Assembly: GCA_958295665.1 (NCBI GenBank)
Contig: OY282559.1
Location: forward strand, 267,630,057-267,694,056
Source: Tipula vernalis
Lineage: Eukaryota > Arthropoda > Insecta > Diptera > Tipulidae
Direction: 5' to 3'
DNA: 64,000 nt
Of this stretch, positions 1 through 17,030 are shown piece by piece. The notes beneath the pieces were generated by a model, which was not told where the DNA came from, did no database searches, and worked only from the letters and a program-made list of their open reading frames with translations. A program made the position numbers and the translations under genes. Within the stretch, counting starts at the first letter, position 1; every line of letters begins with the position of its first letter.

Positions 1-2379
1 TTCCAGGCTAATTTCTCCTGGGAAAGGAAATGCTTTGTTCAATGCCATTCATGAAAACAAATGTGAATATCTGTCTCCAAGGAGGCCAACGTATTGGCCA
101 ACGGATGCAGGAAAAATACCAGATTTGCTTGATTTCTTCATCATAAAAGGTATTTCATCCAATTACACTATAGTCGAAGGAATTAACGACTTAACATCTG
201 ATCACATTCCTGTACTGTTGTCAGTAAGCGCTATAGTCATCAAGAAAAAAAAGAAGCAAAACCTTACTAATAGATTCACGGATTGGGACCTCTTCAGAGA
301 AAAACTGGAAGAGCTAGTTGAATTAAAAGTTAGTATTAAAAGTAATGAAGAATTGGAACAACAAACAAACAATTTCATTGAATACACTCGTATGGCCGCC
401 AGTCTAGCTACTCCAGAATTAAAGGACAAAGCGGAGATTGAAGTGAAATACCCGGCTGAAATCAGGGAACAAATCAAGGAAAGGAGAAAGGCAAGGAGAA
501 TATGGCATCTCACCAGAAATCCCGCTGACAAAACCACCTTCAATCGAATAAGTAACAAAGTCAATAGGCTAATCAAAAGCTTCAAACAGGATTGCTTCGA
601 CAACTACTTAAGCGGGCTAGGTCCAGAAATGGATAAGGACTACTCGTTATGGAAAGCAACCAGAAAATTTAAACGACCTGTAGTTCGAGTACCACCTATA
701 AGAAATGCTCAAGGCAATTGGGTTCGACATGACAAAGAAAAAGCGGAACTCTTTGCTCAACACCTAGCAACAGTGTTTCAACCCCATGACATTCAATCCA
801 ACATTGACGTAACACCTGTCTATCAACCAAATCAGGATTTTAAAAGGGTCACGCCAATGGAAATTGCTGAAGAAATCGACAAAAGTCTTAGTCAAAAAAA
901 GGCACCAGGAATTGATGAAATATCACCGGGTCTATTCAAGGAACTTCCACGCAAAGCAATCATCATGATCACATACTTATTTAATGCCTGTATGAGATTG
1001 AAGTATATACCCAAATGCTTCAAAACGGCTCAAATAATTATGTTGAAGAAACCAGGTAAACCAGATGAAGAAGTAACATCATACAGACCAATTTCACTGC
1101 TTCCGACCTTATCAAAGCTGTTTGAAAAACTAGTACTAAAACGTCTAAAGCCAATGGTAAACGTTCCTGATTTTCAATTTGGATTCAGGAATAACCACTC
1201 CACAATAGATCAAGTCCATCGAATAACTACGGTAATAGAGCAAGCGTTAGAAGAAAAGAAATATTGCCCCGCCGTATTTCTGGATGTATCTCAGGCCTTT
1301 GATAGGGTTTGGCACGAGGGATTGACATTCAAGATGAGCAAAATGCTACCACAAAACTATTGCCAGCTGCTTGAATCATACCTCTCTGATCGCCAATTCA
1401 GAGTCATCCATGAAGAAACATGTTCTGACTTTTATCCAACTCTAGCGGGAGTTCCGCAGGGAAGTGTATTGGGACCCCTCCTCTACCTTATCTACACTGC
1501 GGACATACCTACAACGAATAAAACGTTCATCGGCACGTTCGCTGACGACACTATAATTATGTCAGTAGACGAATCACAACCAAGGGCAGTGGAAAATCTT
1601 CAACGAGCAATGAACGACGTTACTAAATGGACAATTGACTGGAAAATAGTGCTTAATGAGCTCAAATCAACCCATGTGACATTTACGCTTCGACACAAAA
1701 ATAACAGTCTACACATATACCTCAATGGGGTGCAAGTGCCGCAGGCTGAATCGGCTAAATACCTTGGTCTGCATTTAGATTCAAGGCTCAACTGGAAACA
1801 TCATGTGAGACAAAAAGCTGAACAGATACGATTAAAACAACGTCAAATGTACTGGTTAATTGGGCATCATTCCAAAATGAACCTGTATTGCAAAAGACTA
1901 GTCTACCAGACTATCTTCAAACCAATATGGATGTATGGTGCGCAGCTATGGGGTTGTACTCATAAATCCAATAGAGACATTATGCAACGTAGCCAAAATA
2001 AATTTCTTCGAATGGTCACCAACGCTTACCGATTTGTGACTAACAGAGAAATACACAATGATCTAAAAATACAATTGATAGACGACGTCATCCGCGAATG
2101 TGCCATTAAACATGAGAAGAGGCTTCTTAACCACACCAACGTTGAGGCCGTACAACTACTGGACAGTACAAACGAAATAAGGCGGCTCAAACGAATCAAA
2201 CCACATGAGCTAACCGTATGATTATTATATCTTAAGGGAACTGGATACTGGTCCAGCAGACCCACACAAGTTTATGCTTATCTCATAAGTACTAATGTCA
2301 ATCTTACTAATGAATTAATAATGTTTAAGATTGTAGTAGCCATATCAATAAAGATGTTTTTAAAAAAAAAAAAAAAAAA
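1..2379 (+). mobile_element. Jockey-clade LINE, 3' part with poly(A)
   Basis: Non-LTR retrotransposon entering from the left window edge. It comprises an open ORF2 (to 2221), a 140-bp 3' UTR, an AATAAA signal at 2347-2352 and an 18-base poly(A) run at 2362-2379. The open frame and clean tail suggest a young copy. The 5' end and the target-site duplication lie outside the window or cannot be judged. It lies on the strand opposite to the Atg5 gene, downstream of that gene's last visible exon. Confidence 0.9.
2..2221 (+). CDS. Jockey-like ORF2: endonuclease (C-terminal part) and reverse transcriptase
   Basis: Multidomain LINE enzyme that nicks target DNA and reverse transcribes its own RNA at the nick. 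The frame is open from base 2, so the protein is cut by the window edge; the first Met at 35 is not the true start. The first 60 residues are the end of an APE-type endonuclease, with the SDH motif at 197-205. After a basic linker (residues about 100-230) comes an RT with a PISLLPTLSKLFEKL block, a FLDVSQAFD motif A, a GVPQGSVLGPLLY motif B and the catalytic FADD at 1538-1549. The tail is rich in Lys, Arg and His. No stop or frameshift is seen in 2.2 kb. The QFGFRNNHSTIDQVHR block is typical of the Jockey clade. Intact RT motifs suggest possible activity if the unseen 5' part is intact. Confidence 0.93.
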   Translation, partial: SRLISPGKGNALFNAIHENKCEYLSPRRPTYWPTDAGKIPDLLDFFIIKGISSNYTIVEGINDLTSDHIPVLLSVSAIVIKKKKKQNLTNRFTDWDLFREKLEELVELKVSIKSNEELEQQTNNFIEYTRMAASLATPELKDKAEIEVKYPAEIREQIKERRKARRIWHLTRNPADKTTFNRISNKVNRLIKSFKQDCFDNYLSGLGPEMDKDYSLWKATRKFKRPVVRVPPIRNAQGNWVRHDKEKAELFAQHLATVFQPHDIQSNIDVTPVYQPNQDFKRVTPMEIAEEIDKSLSQKKAPGIDEISPGLFKELPRKAIIMITYLFNACMRLKYIPKCFKTAQIIMLKKPGKPDEEVTSYRPISLLPTLSKLFEKLVLKRLKPMVNVPDFQFGFRNNHSTIDQVHRITTVIEQALEEKKYCPAVFLDVSQAFDRVWHEGLTFKMSKMLPQNYCQLLESYLSDRQFRVIHEETCSDFYPTLAGVPQGSVLGPLLYLIYTADIPTTNKTFIGTFADDTIIMSVDESQPRAVENLQRAMNDVTKWTIDWKIVLNELKSTHVTFTLRHKNNSLHIYLNGVQVPQAESAKYLGLHLDSRLNWKHHVRQKAEQIRLKQRQMYWLIGHHSKMNLYCKRLVYQTIFKPIWMYGAQLWGCTHKSNRDIMQRSQNKFLRMVTNAYRFVTNREIHNDLKIQLIDDVIRECAIKHEKRLLNHTNVEAVQLLDSTNEIRRLKRIKPHELTV

Positions 2380-2441
2380 TTTCCTTTGGTAAAATTGCCT
2401 TCCGAAGTTTGACTTACAATTGCACACTTAAAAAAATATTA

Positions 2442-3497
2442 CTAGGTCCAATGGAATGCTTATATTACAATATAATACAAAGAATTTTGATGATTACACG
2501 CACAAGACGTTCGTTTACTTCTTAAAATCCAAAGATGAAGTAGTGTGTGTTTTCAAAAGGTTTAAAGCATTTGTCGAAAATCAATGTGGAGAAAAACTAA
2601 AGGTTCTGCGGACAGACAACGGTGGAGAGTTTTGTATAACAAAGAACTCCAGAGTTTTCTTCAGAGTTCAGGGATACAACACCAGACGACAATTCCATAT
2701 AATCCACAGCAGAACGGATTGTGTGAACGCATGAATCGGACGATTGTCGAAAAAACGAGGTGTCTTCTGTTAGATTGTGGTTTACCGAAACGTTTTTGGG
2801 CCGAAGCAGTGAATACTGCTGTATATTTAATCAACCGTTCACCAATAAAGGCGTTATCAGGACGGATACCAGAGACGGTGGGGACAGGAAGACAACCGAA
2901 TTTATTGAACTTGAGGGTTTTTGGATCAAAGGCTATGGTACATGTGCCAAAACAAAAGTGGAAAAAGTTCGATCCAACAGCACAACAATGCATGATGGTT
3001 GGCTATTGTGAAACTCAAAAGGGCTATCGTGTGTACAACCCAGTGAATGATGAGGTTTTCTCAGCCCGTGACTGTATTTTTGACGAGTCATGTAAATATT
3101 TAAACAACAATGGAGACGTCCAATTTTTCCAAATGTTAAATAATGAACAATCGTTGGTTAGGGATACCACTCCGGTCGTATCTGATTCATCAGAAATTCA
3201 TTCGGAACGTATTTCTTTACTATTGCCGAATGAAGTGGGAGATAATGACAGCCCAAGCGATGAAGATGAATGTTCTATTGATGAAACGATTGTTGACGTA
3301 CAAGTAAATGATTCTGATAGCGATTATTGTCCAGACATTGCAGTAATTCAGAACTGTGAAAGTAGGCGTTCAGAAAGGGCACCAAAGTCAAACAGGAAAG
3401 AAGATTTTATTTATTCATCAATTGAGTTATCGACGAATGATCCGCTTAGTGTTGAAGAAGCATTGAGTTGCAGTGATAGTAATTCGTACCAAAGAAC
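2442..3497 (+). pseudogene. copia-type integrase fragment, frameshifted
   Basis: Decayed piece of a Ty1/copia polyprotein. Two frames are needed: 2456-2640 gives the FDDYTHKTFVYFLKSKDE and LRTDNGGEF blocks, and 2640-3480 gives HQTTIPYNPQQNGLCERMN, which carries the catalytic Glu. The later part is the usual copia integrase C-terminus (FWAEAVNTAVYLINRSP, then an acidic linker rich in Ser and Asp). One shift near 2640 joins them. The gag, protease and RT of the same element are absent. The fragment starts about 60 bases after the Jockey poly(A) and ends abruptly at a gypsy gag. An origin as a deletion or recombination scar is my inference. Confidence 0.85.
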
Positions 3498-4305
3498 AAA
3501 AATTACAAAGAAATCGTCGACATGCTTACAAAAGTGTACGATCCAGCTCCACTGGAGATCATGGAGAATTTCCGATTCCATCTAAGGAAACAAGCTGACG
3601 ATGAATCGGTTGAGGAATTCTCTATAGCCTTACGAAAACTGGCAATCAACTGTAAATTCGGGGCTTATCTAACTACAGCTTTATATAATCAAATCGTATT
3701 TGGACTACGCAGCGCCCGAATCCAAAGCCGCTTGTTGGAAACTTACACTTGACAACGCTTTAACTATAGCTAAAGCAATGGAATTGTCTGAAAAGGGGGG
3801 AGCAGAAATTCAACAGCAGAAGGAATCAAAGCAGTCATTCAACTTCATTGCACAAAAAAGTGTAAGAAAGTCGAAAGTGGAACTATCGAAAAGTAACAAC
3901 ATGGTAGCGGAATCAAAGATGACATACAGCACAACGTCAAAAAGCTTTTGTTATCGCTGCGGTAGTAAAGATCACCGAGCCAAGACGTGTTCACACCGAA
4001 ATACAGTTTGTACATTTTGCAACATCAAGGGACATCTTCAATCTGTGTGTTTCAAAGCGAGGAAAGATAGCCAGAGTACAAATTACATCGAGGATGACAC
4101 AACGGATTGTACTGAAGATATTTTTACTATTTCCGAATTTTCTAACCCAAGCAAATTTCCAAAATTTTTTGTTAACCTAAAAGTAAATGATATCGTTTTG
4201 GGTTTCGAGGTCGACAGTGGGTCTCCGGCAACGATTGTTAACAACAATTACAGGACGAGGTACTTCCCGGATGAACATTGCAATCAACAAACACAAAACT
4301 CGTGA
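3498..4305 (+). pseudogene. gypsy gag-protease fragment
   Basis: Capsid and nucleocapsid part of the gypsy polyprotein. The frame from about 3498 reads a YDPAPLEIMENFRFHLRKQ gag block. A shift near 3740 leads to the next frame, which carries two zinc knuckles, CYRCGSKDHRAKTC (about 3948-3990) and CTFCNIKGHLQSVC (about 4009-4050). The aspartic protease motif VDSGSPATIV is at about 4210. A further shift near 4270-4300 moves into the frame used by the RT. Both knuckles keep their CCHC ligands. Confidence 0.85.
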
Positions 4306-5282
4306 GTTACTGTGGTACGGAGATCAAAGTGTTTGGTTACATTGTCGTGTGTGTCAATTCTGGTGTTGAGTGTCGCGATCTAAGACTTTACGTAGTCGAA
4401 TCAAATCATAAACCACTACTTGGCCGTGAATGGTTACACAACATAAAACTCGACTGGAACACAATAATAAACGGAAAGGGGGAACAAATGTCTTTAATCA
4501 AATCAGTGGACATAAATACAAAATTGCAACAGCTTAAAGACAAATATATATCGGTATTCGGAGATTCCATGGGTAAAATTAAAAATCTACAAGCGCGTAT
4601 CCGTTTAAAAGAGAGCTCACAACCTATTTTCATAAAGGCAAGGAAAATACCATTTGCTTTACGAGACGCGGTGGAACAAGAACTCGAGGATTTGGAACAA
4701 AACGGCATCTTACAAAAAGTCGATTCATCCAGATGGGCTACACCCATTGTTCCTGTCAAAAAGAAGGGTGATAAAGTCCGCCTATGTGGGGACTATAAAA
4801 TTACGGTGAATCCTTGTATACTAGTCGAGGAACATCCACTTCCTACGATTGAAGATCTCAAATTTTCAAAAATTGTCCTACATAAAGCATACTTGCAAAT
4901 GGAAGTACATCCAGATGATCGGGAAATATTGACGTTAAGTACGCATCGCGGCTTGTTTCAGCCAACGAGACTTATGTATGGTATTGCATCTGGACCAGCA
5001 AAATGGCAGCGAGAAATTGAGCAAATTCTGAAGGACATCGATGGAGTATCAGTGTTCTTGGATGACATCAAAATTACAGCGCCTAATGACGACTCTCATA
5101 TGCAACGACTTGAGCAAGTATTGGCGCTGTTGAACAAGTACAACATGAGAGTAAATTTCAATAAATGCGAGTTCATGGCACCTGAAATCGAATATTGTGG
5201 TTACAAAAACGATCGGCATGGTATTCACAAAATTCAAAGCAAGATTGAGACAATTACACAGATGGCGGAACCAAAAAAATAA
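4278..5282 (+). pseudogene. gypsy reverse transcriptase, motif A Asp lost
   Basis: End of the protease followed by RT. Visible blocks are RWATPIVPVKKKGDKVRLCGDY and the catalytic FLDD at 5055-5066. Motif A reads FSKIVLHKAY, with Val (GTC, 4875-4877) where the metal-binding Asp is expected, and the stretch before it looks about eight residues short. The frame breaks in a run of seven A near 5274-5280. It is therefore both frameshifted and catalytically dead. Confidence 0.85.
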
Positions 5283-7141
5283 GGATGAGGTTCGTGCATT
5301 CCTTGGACTGATAAATTACTACGGACGATTTTTCAAAAATATCAGCATGGTTATTTACCCTCTGAATAATCTGCTGAAAGATAAAGTCAAATTTGTTTGG
5401 GACGAGGAACGCAAAACAACATTTTACAACCTGAAAATGCTAATCCAACAGGAGATACACTTAGTACACTACGATCCAAAAATGCCGTTAGTATTGGCTA
5501 CTGACGCCAGTCCAGTTGGTGTGGGGGCGGTACTGAGTCACGTTTATCCGGATGGGAGTGAAAGGCCTATACAATTTGCATCGCAAACCCTATCTGATAT
5601 ACAGCAACGATACCCACAGATTGACCGTGAGGCATACGCCATCATGTACGGCGTTCGGAAATTCTATCAGTACGTTTACGCTCGTAAATTTATTTTGATT
5701 ACTGATAATAAGCCTCTAATGCAAATTCTTTCACCGGACAAGGGACTTCCGACATTATCAGCTACACGAATGCAGCACTATGCAATATTTCTGCAGGCAT
5801 TCGAATACAAAATACAATATCGCAAATCATCGGATCATTCAAACACGGATGCCCTGTCACGATTGCCGCGTGCCGAAACAAATACAAGTATCGAACTTAT
5901 CGACCTGATCGAAATCAACGCAATCGAAACGTTACCGGTGACTATCGATCGACTATGAGAGGCTACGACCAATGATGATACGGTGAAATATTTGATCGAG
6001 GGACTACAGACAGGAAAGATAGTCAAGCCTGATCAAAGGTTCAATATCGAACAAACGGAGTTTACACTTCAGAGTGGATGCCTTCTACGTGGACTCCGAG
6101 TTTACATTCCAGAGAATTTACGACAGCAAGTGTTGCAAGAACTGCATACAGCACATTTTGGGATTACGCGGATGAAGTCATTGGCCAGGAGTTTCTGCTG
6201 GTGGCCAAAACTGCATAGCGACATTGAAAATTTGTCGAAAATCTGCTTACAATGTCAAAAAACAAGATCGCATCCAAAAAAAGTTCCGACACACGTATGG
6301 GAAGCAGCGAAATATCCATTTGAAAGGGTACATATTGACTTTGCCGGGCCATTCATGGGTAAATATTTTTTCATTCTGATCGGCGCCTACAGCAAATGGC
6401 CAGAAATACATATTATTCCAAACATTACAACGGAGATTACAATATATGCCGGGAGATATTTCCGAAATTCGGGATTCCGGAAATGTTGGTGAGTGATAAC
6501 GGAACTCAGTTTACGTCCGATAATTTCCAACATTTCATGAAAGTCAATGGAATCCAACACAGGTTGAGTGCTCCGTATCATCCAGCAACGAATGGCCAGG
6601 CGGAAAGGCACATACAAACATTCAAAAATAAATTGAAAGCCATAAATTGTGACCGGGAGGACATAAGTAAGGAATTGTGCAAGATCTTACTAAATTACCG
6701 TCGTACACCCCATGCTACAACTGGCGTTTCACCATCATTACGAATGTTCAACCGACAAATCCGTTCGCGTCTTGACATAATGTTGCCAAAAGACGGGGAA
6801 AAACAAAATAGATGCAAAAAGTCCAAGCTAACATCAGAAAATTAAACGCTAATGATCGTGTCTCTGTTCGTAACTACTTTGGCGACGGAAAGTACAAATT
6901 CGGAACAATCGTACAAGTGCTGGGTTCACTTCACTATCTGGTAAAATTGGACGATGGACGTACTTGGAAGCGACACATTGACCAAATACATCGAATTGGA
7001 TCAGAAATTCAACAACCTACAGCTGATACGATTCCATACCACTATGATGGAAGGGAAGATCGGGACCTCGTTCCAGTGGTGAGCACAGAAATTACAAGTC
7101 AACAAACTCCAACACGGGAAGCTAGGTCCACTCCACAATAA
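5283..7141 (+). pseudogene. gypsy RNase H and integrase, with stop and frameshifts
   Basis: RNase H reads TDASPVGVGAVLSHV (about 5500) and TDNKPL (about 5700). A TGA at 5956-5958 interrupts the frame. The integrase follows, with an H2C2 zinc finger (HTAHFGITR to CLQCQ, about 6147-6258), first Asp in HIDFAGPF (about 6335), second Asp in VSDNGTQF (about 6495) and Glu in NGQAERH (about 6595). A shift near 6440-6480 separates the first and second Asp, and another near 6840 precedes the C-terminal part. The integrase triad residues are all still present, though in broken frames. Confidence 0.85.
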
Positions 7142-7252
7142 TCAAGACCAATCCGACCGATCAAACCAAAAGTTCGATTCACATATGATGAAAATTTTGA
7201 ACAGTCAATTTAAAAAAAAAAAAGTATTGAATTTAAATAAAAAGGGGAAACC

Positions 7253-7352
7253 TGTTATATCCATGTGAACATAGCACCCCTGGCAACCCTGATGATAAAC
7301 ATTTTATGTACATACATCATGTAAACGTATTAGACATTATGAATAAATAACA
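7253..7352 (+). repeat. candidate gypsy 3' LTR
   Basis: Follows a purine tract (AAAAAGGGGAAACC). It begins TGTTAT and ends ATAACA, a 6-bp inverted terminal repeat, with AATAAATAACA at the end giving a polyadenylation-like signal. No 5' partner exists in the window for comparison, so the right boundary is tentative. Confidence 0.4.
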
Positions 7353-9645
7353 GTATGAAAAAGACGCGTTTATATTAACTTTATTGGTCAATTTTTAGCC
7401 AGTTCTTAAGAAAGTGTTTAGCTTCACGTGCCTGTAGAATTTATTTTGTTTTGTGTTAATAATAGCATAAGCCAGATGTGAATTTTGCATATGATGGATG
7501 GGTTTGAACAAACTATTAGGAGAAATATTTATTAAATAGATTGAAAAATTACCGAATTTAATAAAATACATACTATGAGTTTTTTGGACAAAGGTTAAAA
7601 TCCGCGCGCGGAGATTGGAACCTTTGTTGTAAAAACTCGTAGTAAGTCGAGATTTTTATTTTCGAGATTTTTTTTTATAGATTTTTACCTTTCGAATCTT
7701 TGTTACAGATATTATTTAAATCGTGGTAAGGCTGGACGTATTACATTGTTTGAGTAATTAAAATATTTTTATGAATTACAGTTAACTCAGTAATTAAAAT
7801 ACAAATTACAATTTACAATTTTGAATTTGTAAATTGGTAAATTTGACAGAATTCGTTTTTATACAAACACATCTCAATAATAAACCATAATTAACGTTAA
7901 GTTGTATCCCGAGTCCAGTACAGGCTCTGAAACATATTATTAATAAATAAGCCTTGTAAAATGTAAACTAAACAATACAAAAATTCAGTAATACAAATTA
8001 TAATTACATACTTAGAATTAAGGTAATTAAAATTCAAAATACAGTTGCTTGGAAAGTGAGTATTCAAATATCAGTTAGAATTTGTAATTTGTATTTTCAT
8101 TATGTAAATCAATTACATGTAATTCTTTAATGCCCAGCCTTGATTATAATACACAGTTGCATATTATTATTATTATTGTTGGAAACTAAGTAATGCTAAA
8201 CGTGTAGCATTACTCATATATAATTTTCAAAAAAGAAAAATCTAATGATTAATCAATATAAAATACACGAAAACTAAATTTTCCATTCGCAGCAAAACTT
8301 TCACAAAATGTAATTTATTGTATTTGAAATGTGAATGTCCATAAATCACATTTGTTAAAATAATGAAAAGTGTGACAAAGTGGCGCTGATAATAAAAAAA
8401 AAAAAAATTTAAACATCACACCCAATTTTTATTCAATTACTATTGATTAAAGAAGGCGCACACTTATAAACTCTGATCTTACCAAAAGCAGCAACATACA
8501 TACAAGATGTATACACAAGACATACTACTTTTACTTACAAATAAAACAAATCTACCTACCTGGATACCATATAAACCTAAATATCTACAATACACCTATA
8601 TCTCTTATACACGAGTATTATTTCTTAAAAAATATCATATATAAATATAAAATTCTTTGAAATATAATTTACATAAGAATGTCGTCATTATTTAGCGCCA
8701 TAAAGAAAAAAAAACATAAATATAAAATTCCAGTGAAAAAAATATTAAATTAATTTTTTTTTAGTTTTTTCTTCGTTTCTTAAAGAAAAGATTACGTTTC
8801 GGCATCTTAATACAATTCGTTTCATCTTTGAGATTTTTAGTTCTTTTTTTTTTTTTGTTTTGTTATCATTAAGTTTATATTTTAAAAAATGATTTTTTCT
8901 TTCAGTAACATACATTATCAAATTTATAATAGAATAAATTCGTTTTTATTTAATAATGAAAGGCCGATCGGTTCCGGAGCTCAAACAGAGAAAAATTTTA
9001 GCGCATTTATGTACTAAAAATCGGTCATTTGGTAGATGTTGTAAATCGATCTTCATCTCAAATAAGATCTTTCAATCTAGGAGACCAACCTTATTAAAAA
9101 TGTAGATCAATATATTAAACACGCGATCGAGCATAATCGCATGATATAAATTTAATTCTTGGAACACTTGAGGTCGAGTCTGATATATTTTTATTTTGCT
9201 GTTTCATACATACATACTTATAAACCGCCCAAATTTTGTTTTCCCGAAATATTAACCACCCTATCTAAATGTATTTGCAAAGTGATTCCATTCAACAGTC
9301 AAAATTTAGCCACGCCCACCTAAATATATTATTTGATTCAAAAATACAATTTCCTGTCATTCTCCGTGTCTATGAATGGACACATTTTTTTTTATCGTTT
9401 TATTTCTTTGAAAACAAAATAAAATATTCATAATGGTTACGGAATTTAATTCAATAATTCCGCGAAATGAAAAAAAAAAGTGGGAATAAGATTAAAAAGA
9501 AACACAGAAAAATGCTTAAGAATATGTCAGACAGCATGGCGGGTTAGATAAAATTATAAAAAAAAATGAAATTTCGATGCCTACCGTGCCATCTATAATG
9601 TAACACAACGTCAAATTTGTGTCTATGATAAAATTTAGTACTCAC
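7353..9645. other. AT-rich non-coding DNA, probably Atg5 intron
   Basis: No coding exon recognised on either strand. Around 7740-8110 it contains low-complexity DNA built from short variants of TAATTAAAATACAAATTAC, plus many A and T runs. I looked here on the minus strand for the missing Atg5 C-terminal exons (an LSYPDNFLH-like segment is expected) and did not find them. Confidence 0.6.
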
Positions 9646-15948
<6,303 letters not shown>

Positions 15949-17030
15949 ATTTCAAGTGTGTATCAGCTAATAAAAGTATTAAAGTATTCCTTAAAAATTA
16001 CACAAAAATTGCGAGTGATTCTTCTCTATACACCAATTACACGAATAAATCTGACAATAACAATAAAATGTCATATTTTTGACATTTTGTTTTTACACGT
16101 TTAGTACGATTCTTGTACAAACTGGTATACAAATATTTTAAAATAAAACCTGTTATACATATTATGATTTCTGTTCTACAAAATTAATTAACACAACTAC
16201 ACAATAAATTATAACTTTATTTAAATTAATTAATAGATTATACACAAATAATGTTCATTATTAAGATTTTTAAAATCAATTTGAATTAATATTTAACCAA
16301 TAAATCAATTTATGCCGGTTGCGGGCTTCTTGTTCGAATAAAACACGTGGTTTTATTTGTTGTTTTTGTCATTTCGTCGAAGTTTTTCGAATTCTTTTGA
16401 AAAATTTTTGAAATTTTTTACCACATGCATGTAAAATTTTATCTGGATTTTATTAGCAGGGCAACAGAATTCACAGGAAAAATGCTAAATCGAATCGAAA
16501 ATTAGCGCGCGGCAATTTCATTCCTTTTCTTTCATACATTCAATAAACAAACATACAAGCTCGCATCATATGTGAATGATGTACAAACACAACCTACATA
16601 CATACTTATATACAATTTGATATATGAAACCTATAAAAAAAATAAAAACACAATCAGTTTTATTACTTTTTAGTTTGTCTTAAAGAAAAAAAAAATTGTT
16701 TAAGTGACTTTTCGTAAAAAATAACAGGCGAACAGAATGTGTTGCATACGAAACATTCAATTTATTTTGTTTTCATTTAGTAAAAAGTCATATAAGTTTA
16801 TTGGTATGGGTTGAGTAAATTAAGGTTAGTTGTAAAATTATTTCAATCAATGTTTGTGCTTTTGCCCGTATTTACTGAAATTTTTGTGGTTGATGTTCGT
16901 AGGTAATCGTGGTTAACACGGTTTGGTTAAATAAATTGAAACACACCGATCAGTTTGCGTAGGGGTACAGACGGAACTGGGTTCGAAACCCAATTGAGGA
17001 ACACAACGCTAATAAACGCGCAGTTGTAAA
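15949..17030. other. Atg5 upstream region
   Basis: No ORF or exon recognised. It should contain the Atg5 5' UTR and promoter (minus strand). A palindromic E-box lies at 16344-16349 and a T-arm-like palindrome near 16976-16993. No TATA box can be assigned with confidence. Confidence 0.5.
16344..16349. promoter_or_regulatory. CACGTG E-box upstream of Atg5
   Basis: Perfect CACGTG 396 bp upstream of the Atg5 start codon, in the near-palindrome AATAAAACACGTGGTTTTAT. MiT/TFE factors (fly Mitf) bind such sites in autophagy genes. A role here is inference only. Confidence 0.2.

Larger units (their letters stand above)
3498..7352 (+). mobile_element. degenerate Ty3/gypsy element lacking its 5' LTR
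   Basis: Gag, protease, RT, RNase H and integrase follow in standard gypsy order on the plus strand, then a purine tract (about 7240-7252) and a candidate 3' LTR. The proteins resemble the K02A2.6-type gypsy group common in insects. At least four frameshifts and one in-frame stop break the polyprotein. There is no 5' LTR, because the 5' side runs straight into copia sequence near 3498. Confidence 0.85.

Noticed and set aside
202..603. 133-residue minus-strand ORF
   Set aside because: Antisense shadow of the Jockey ORF2.
16976..16993. CTGGGTTCGAAACCCAAT looks like a tRNA T arm
   Set aside because: No acceptor, D or anticodon arms can be built around it.
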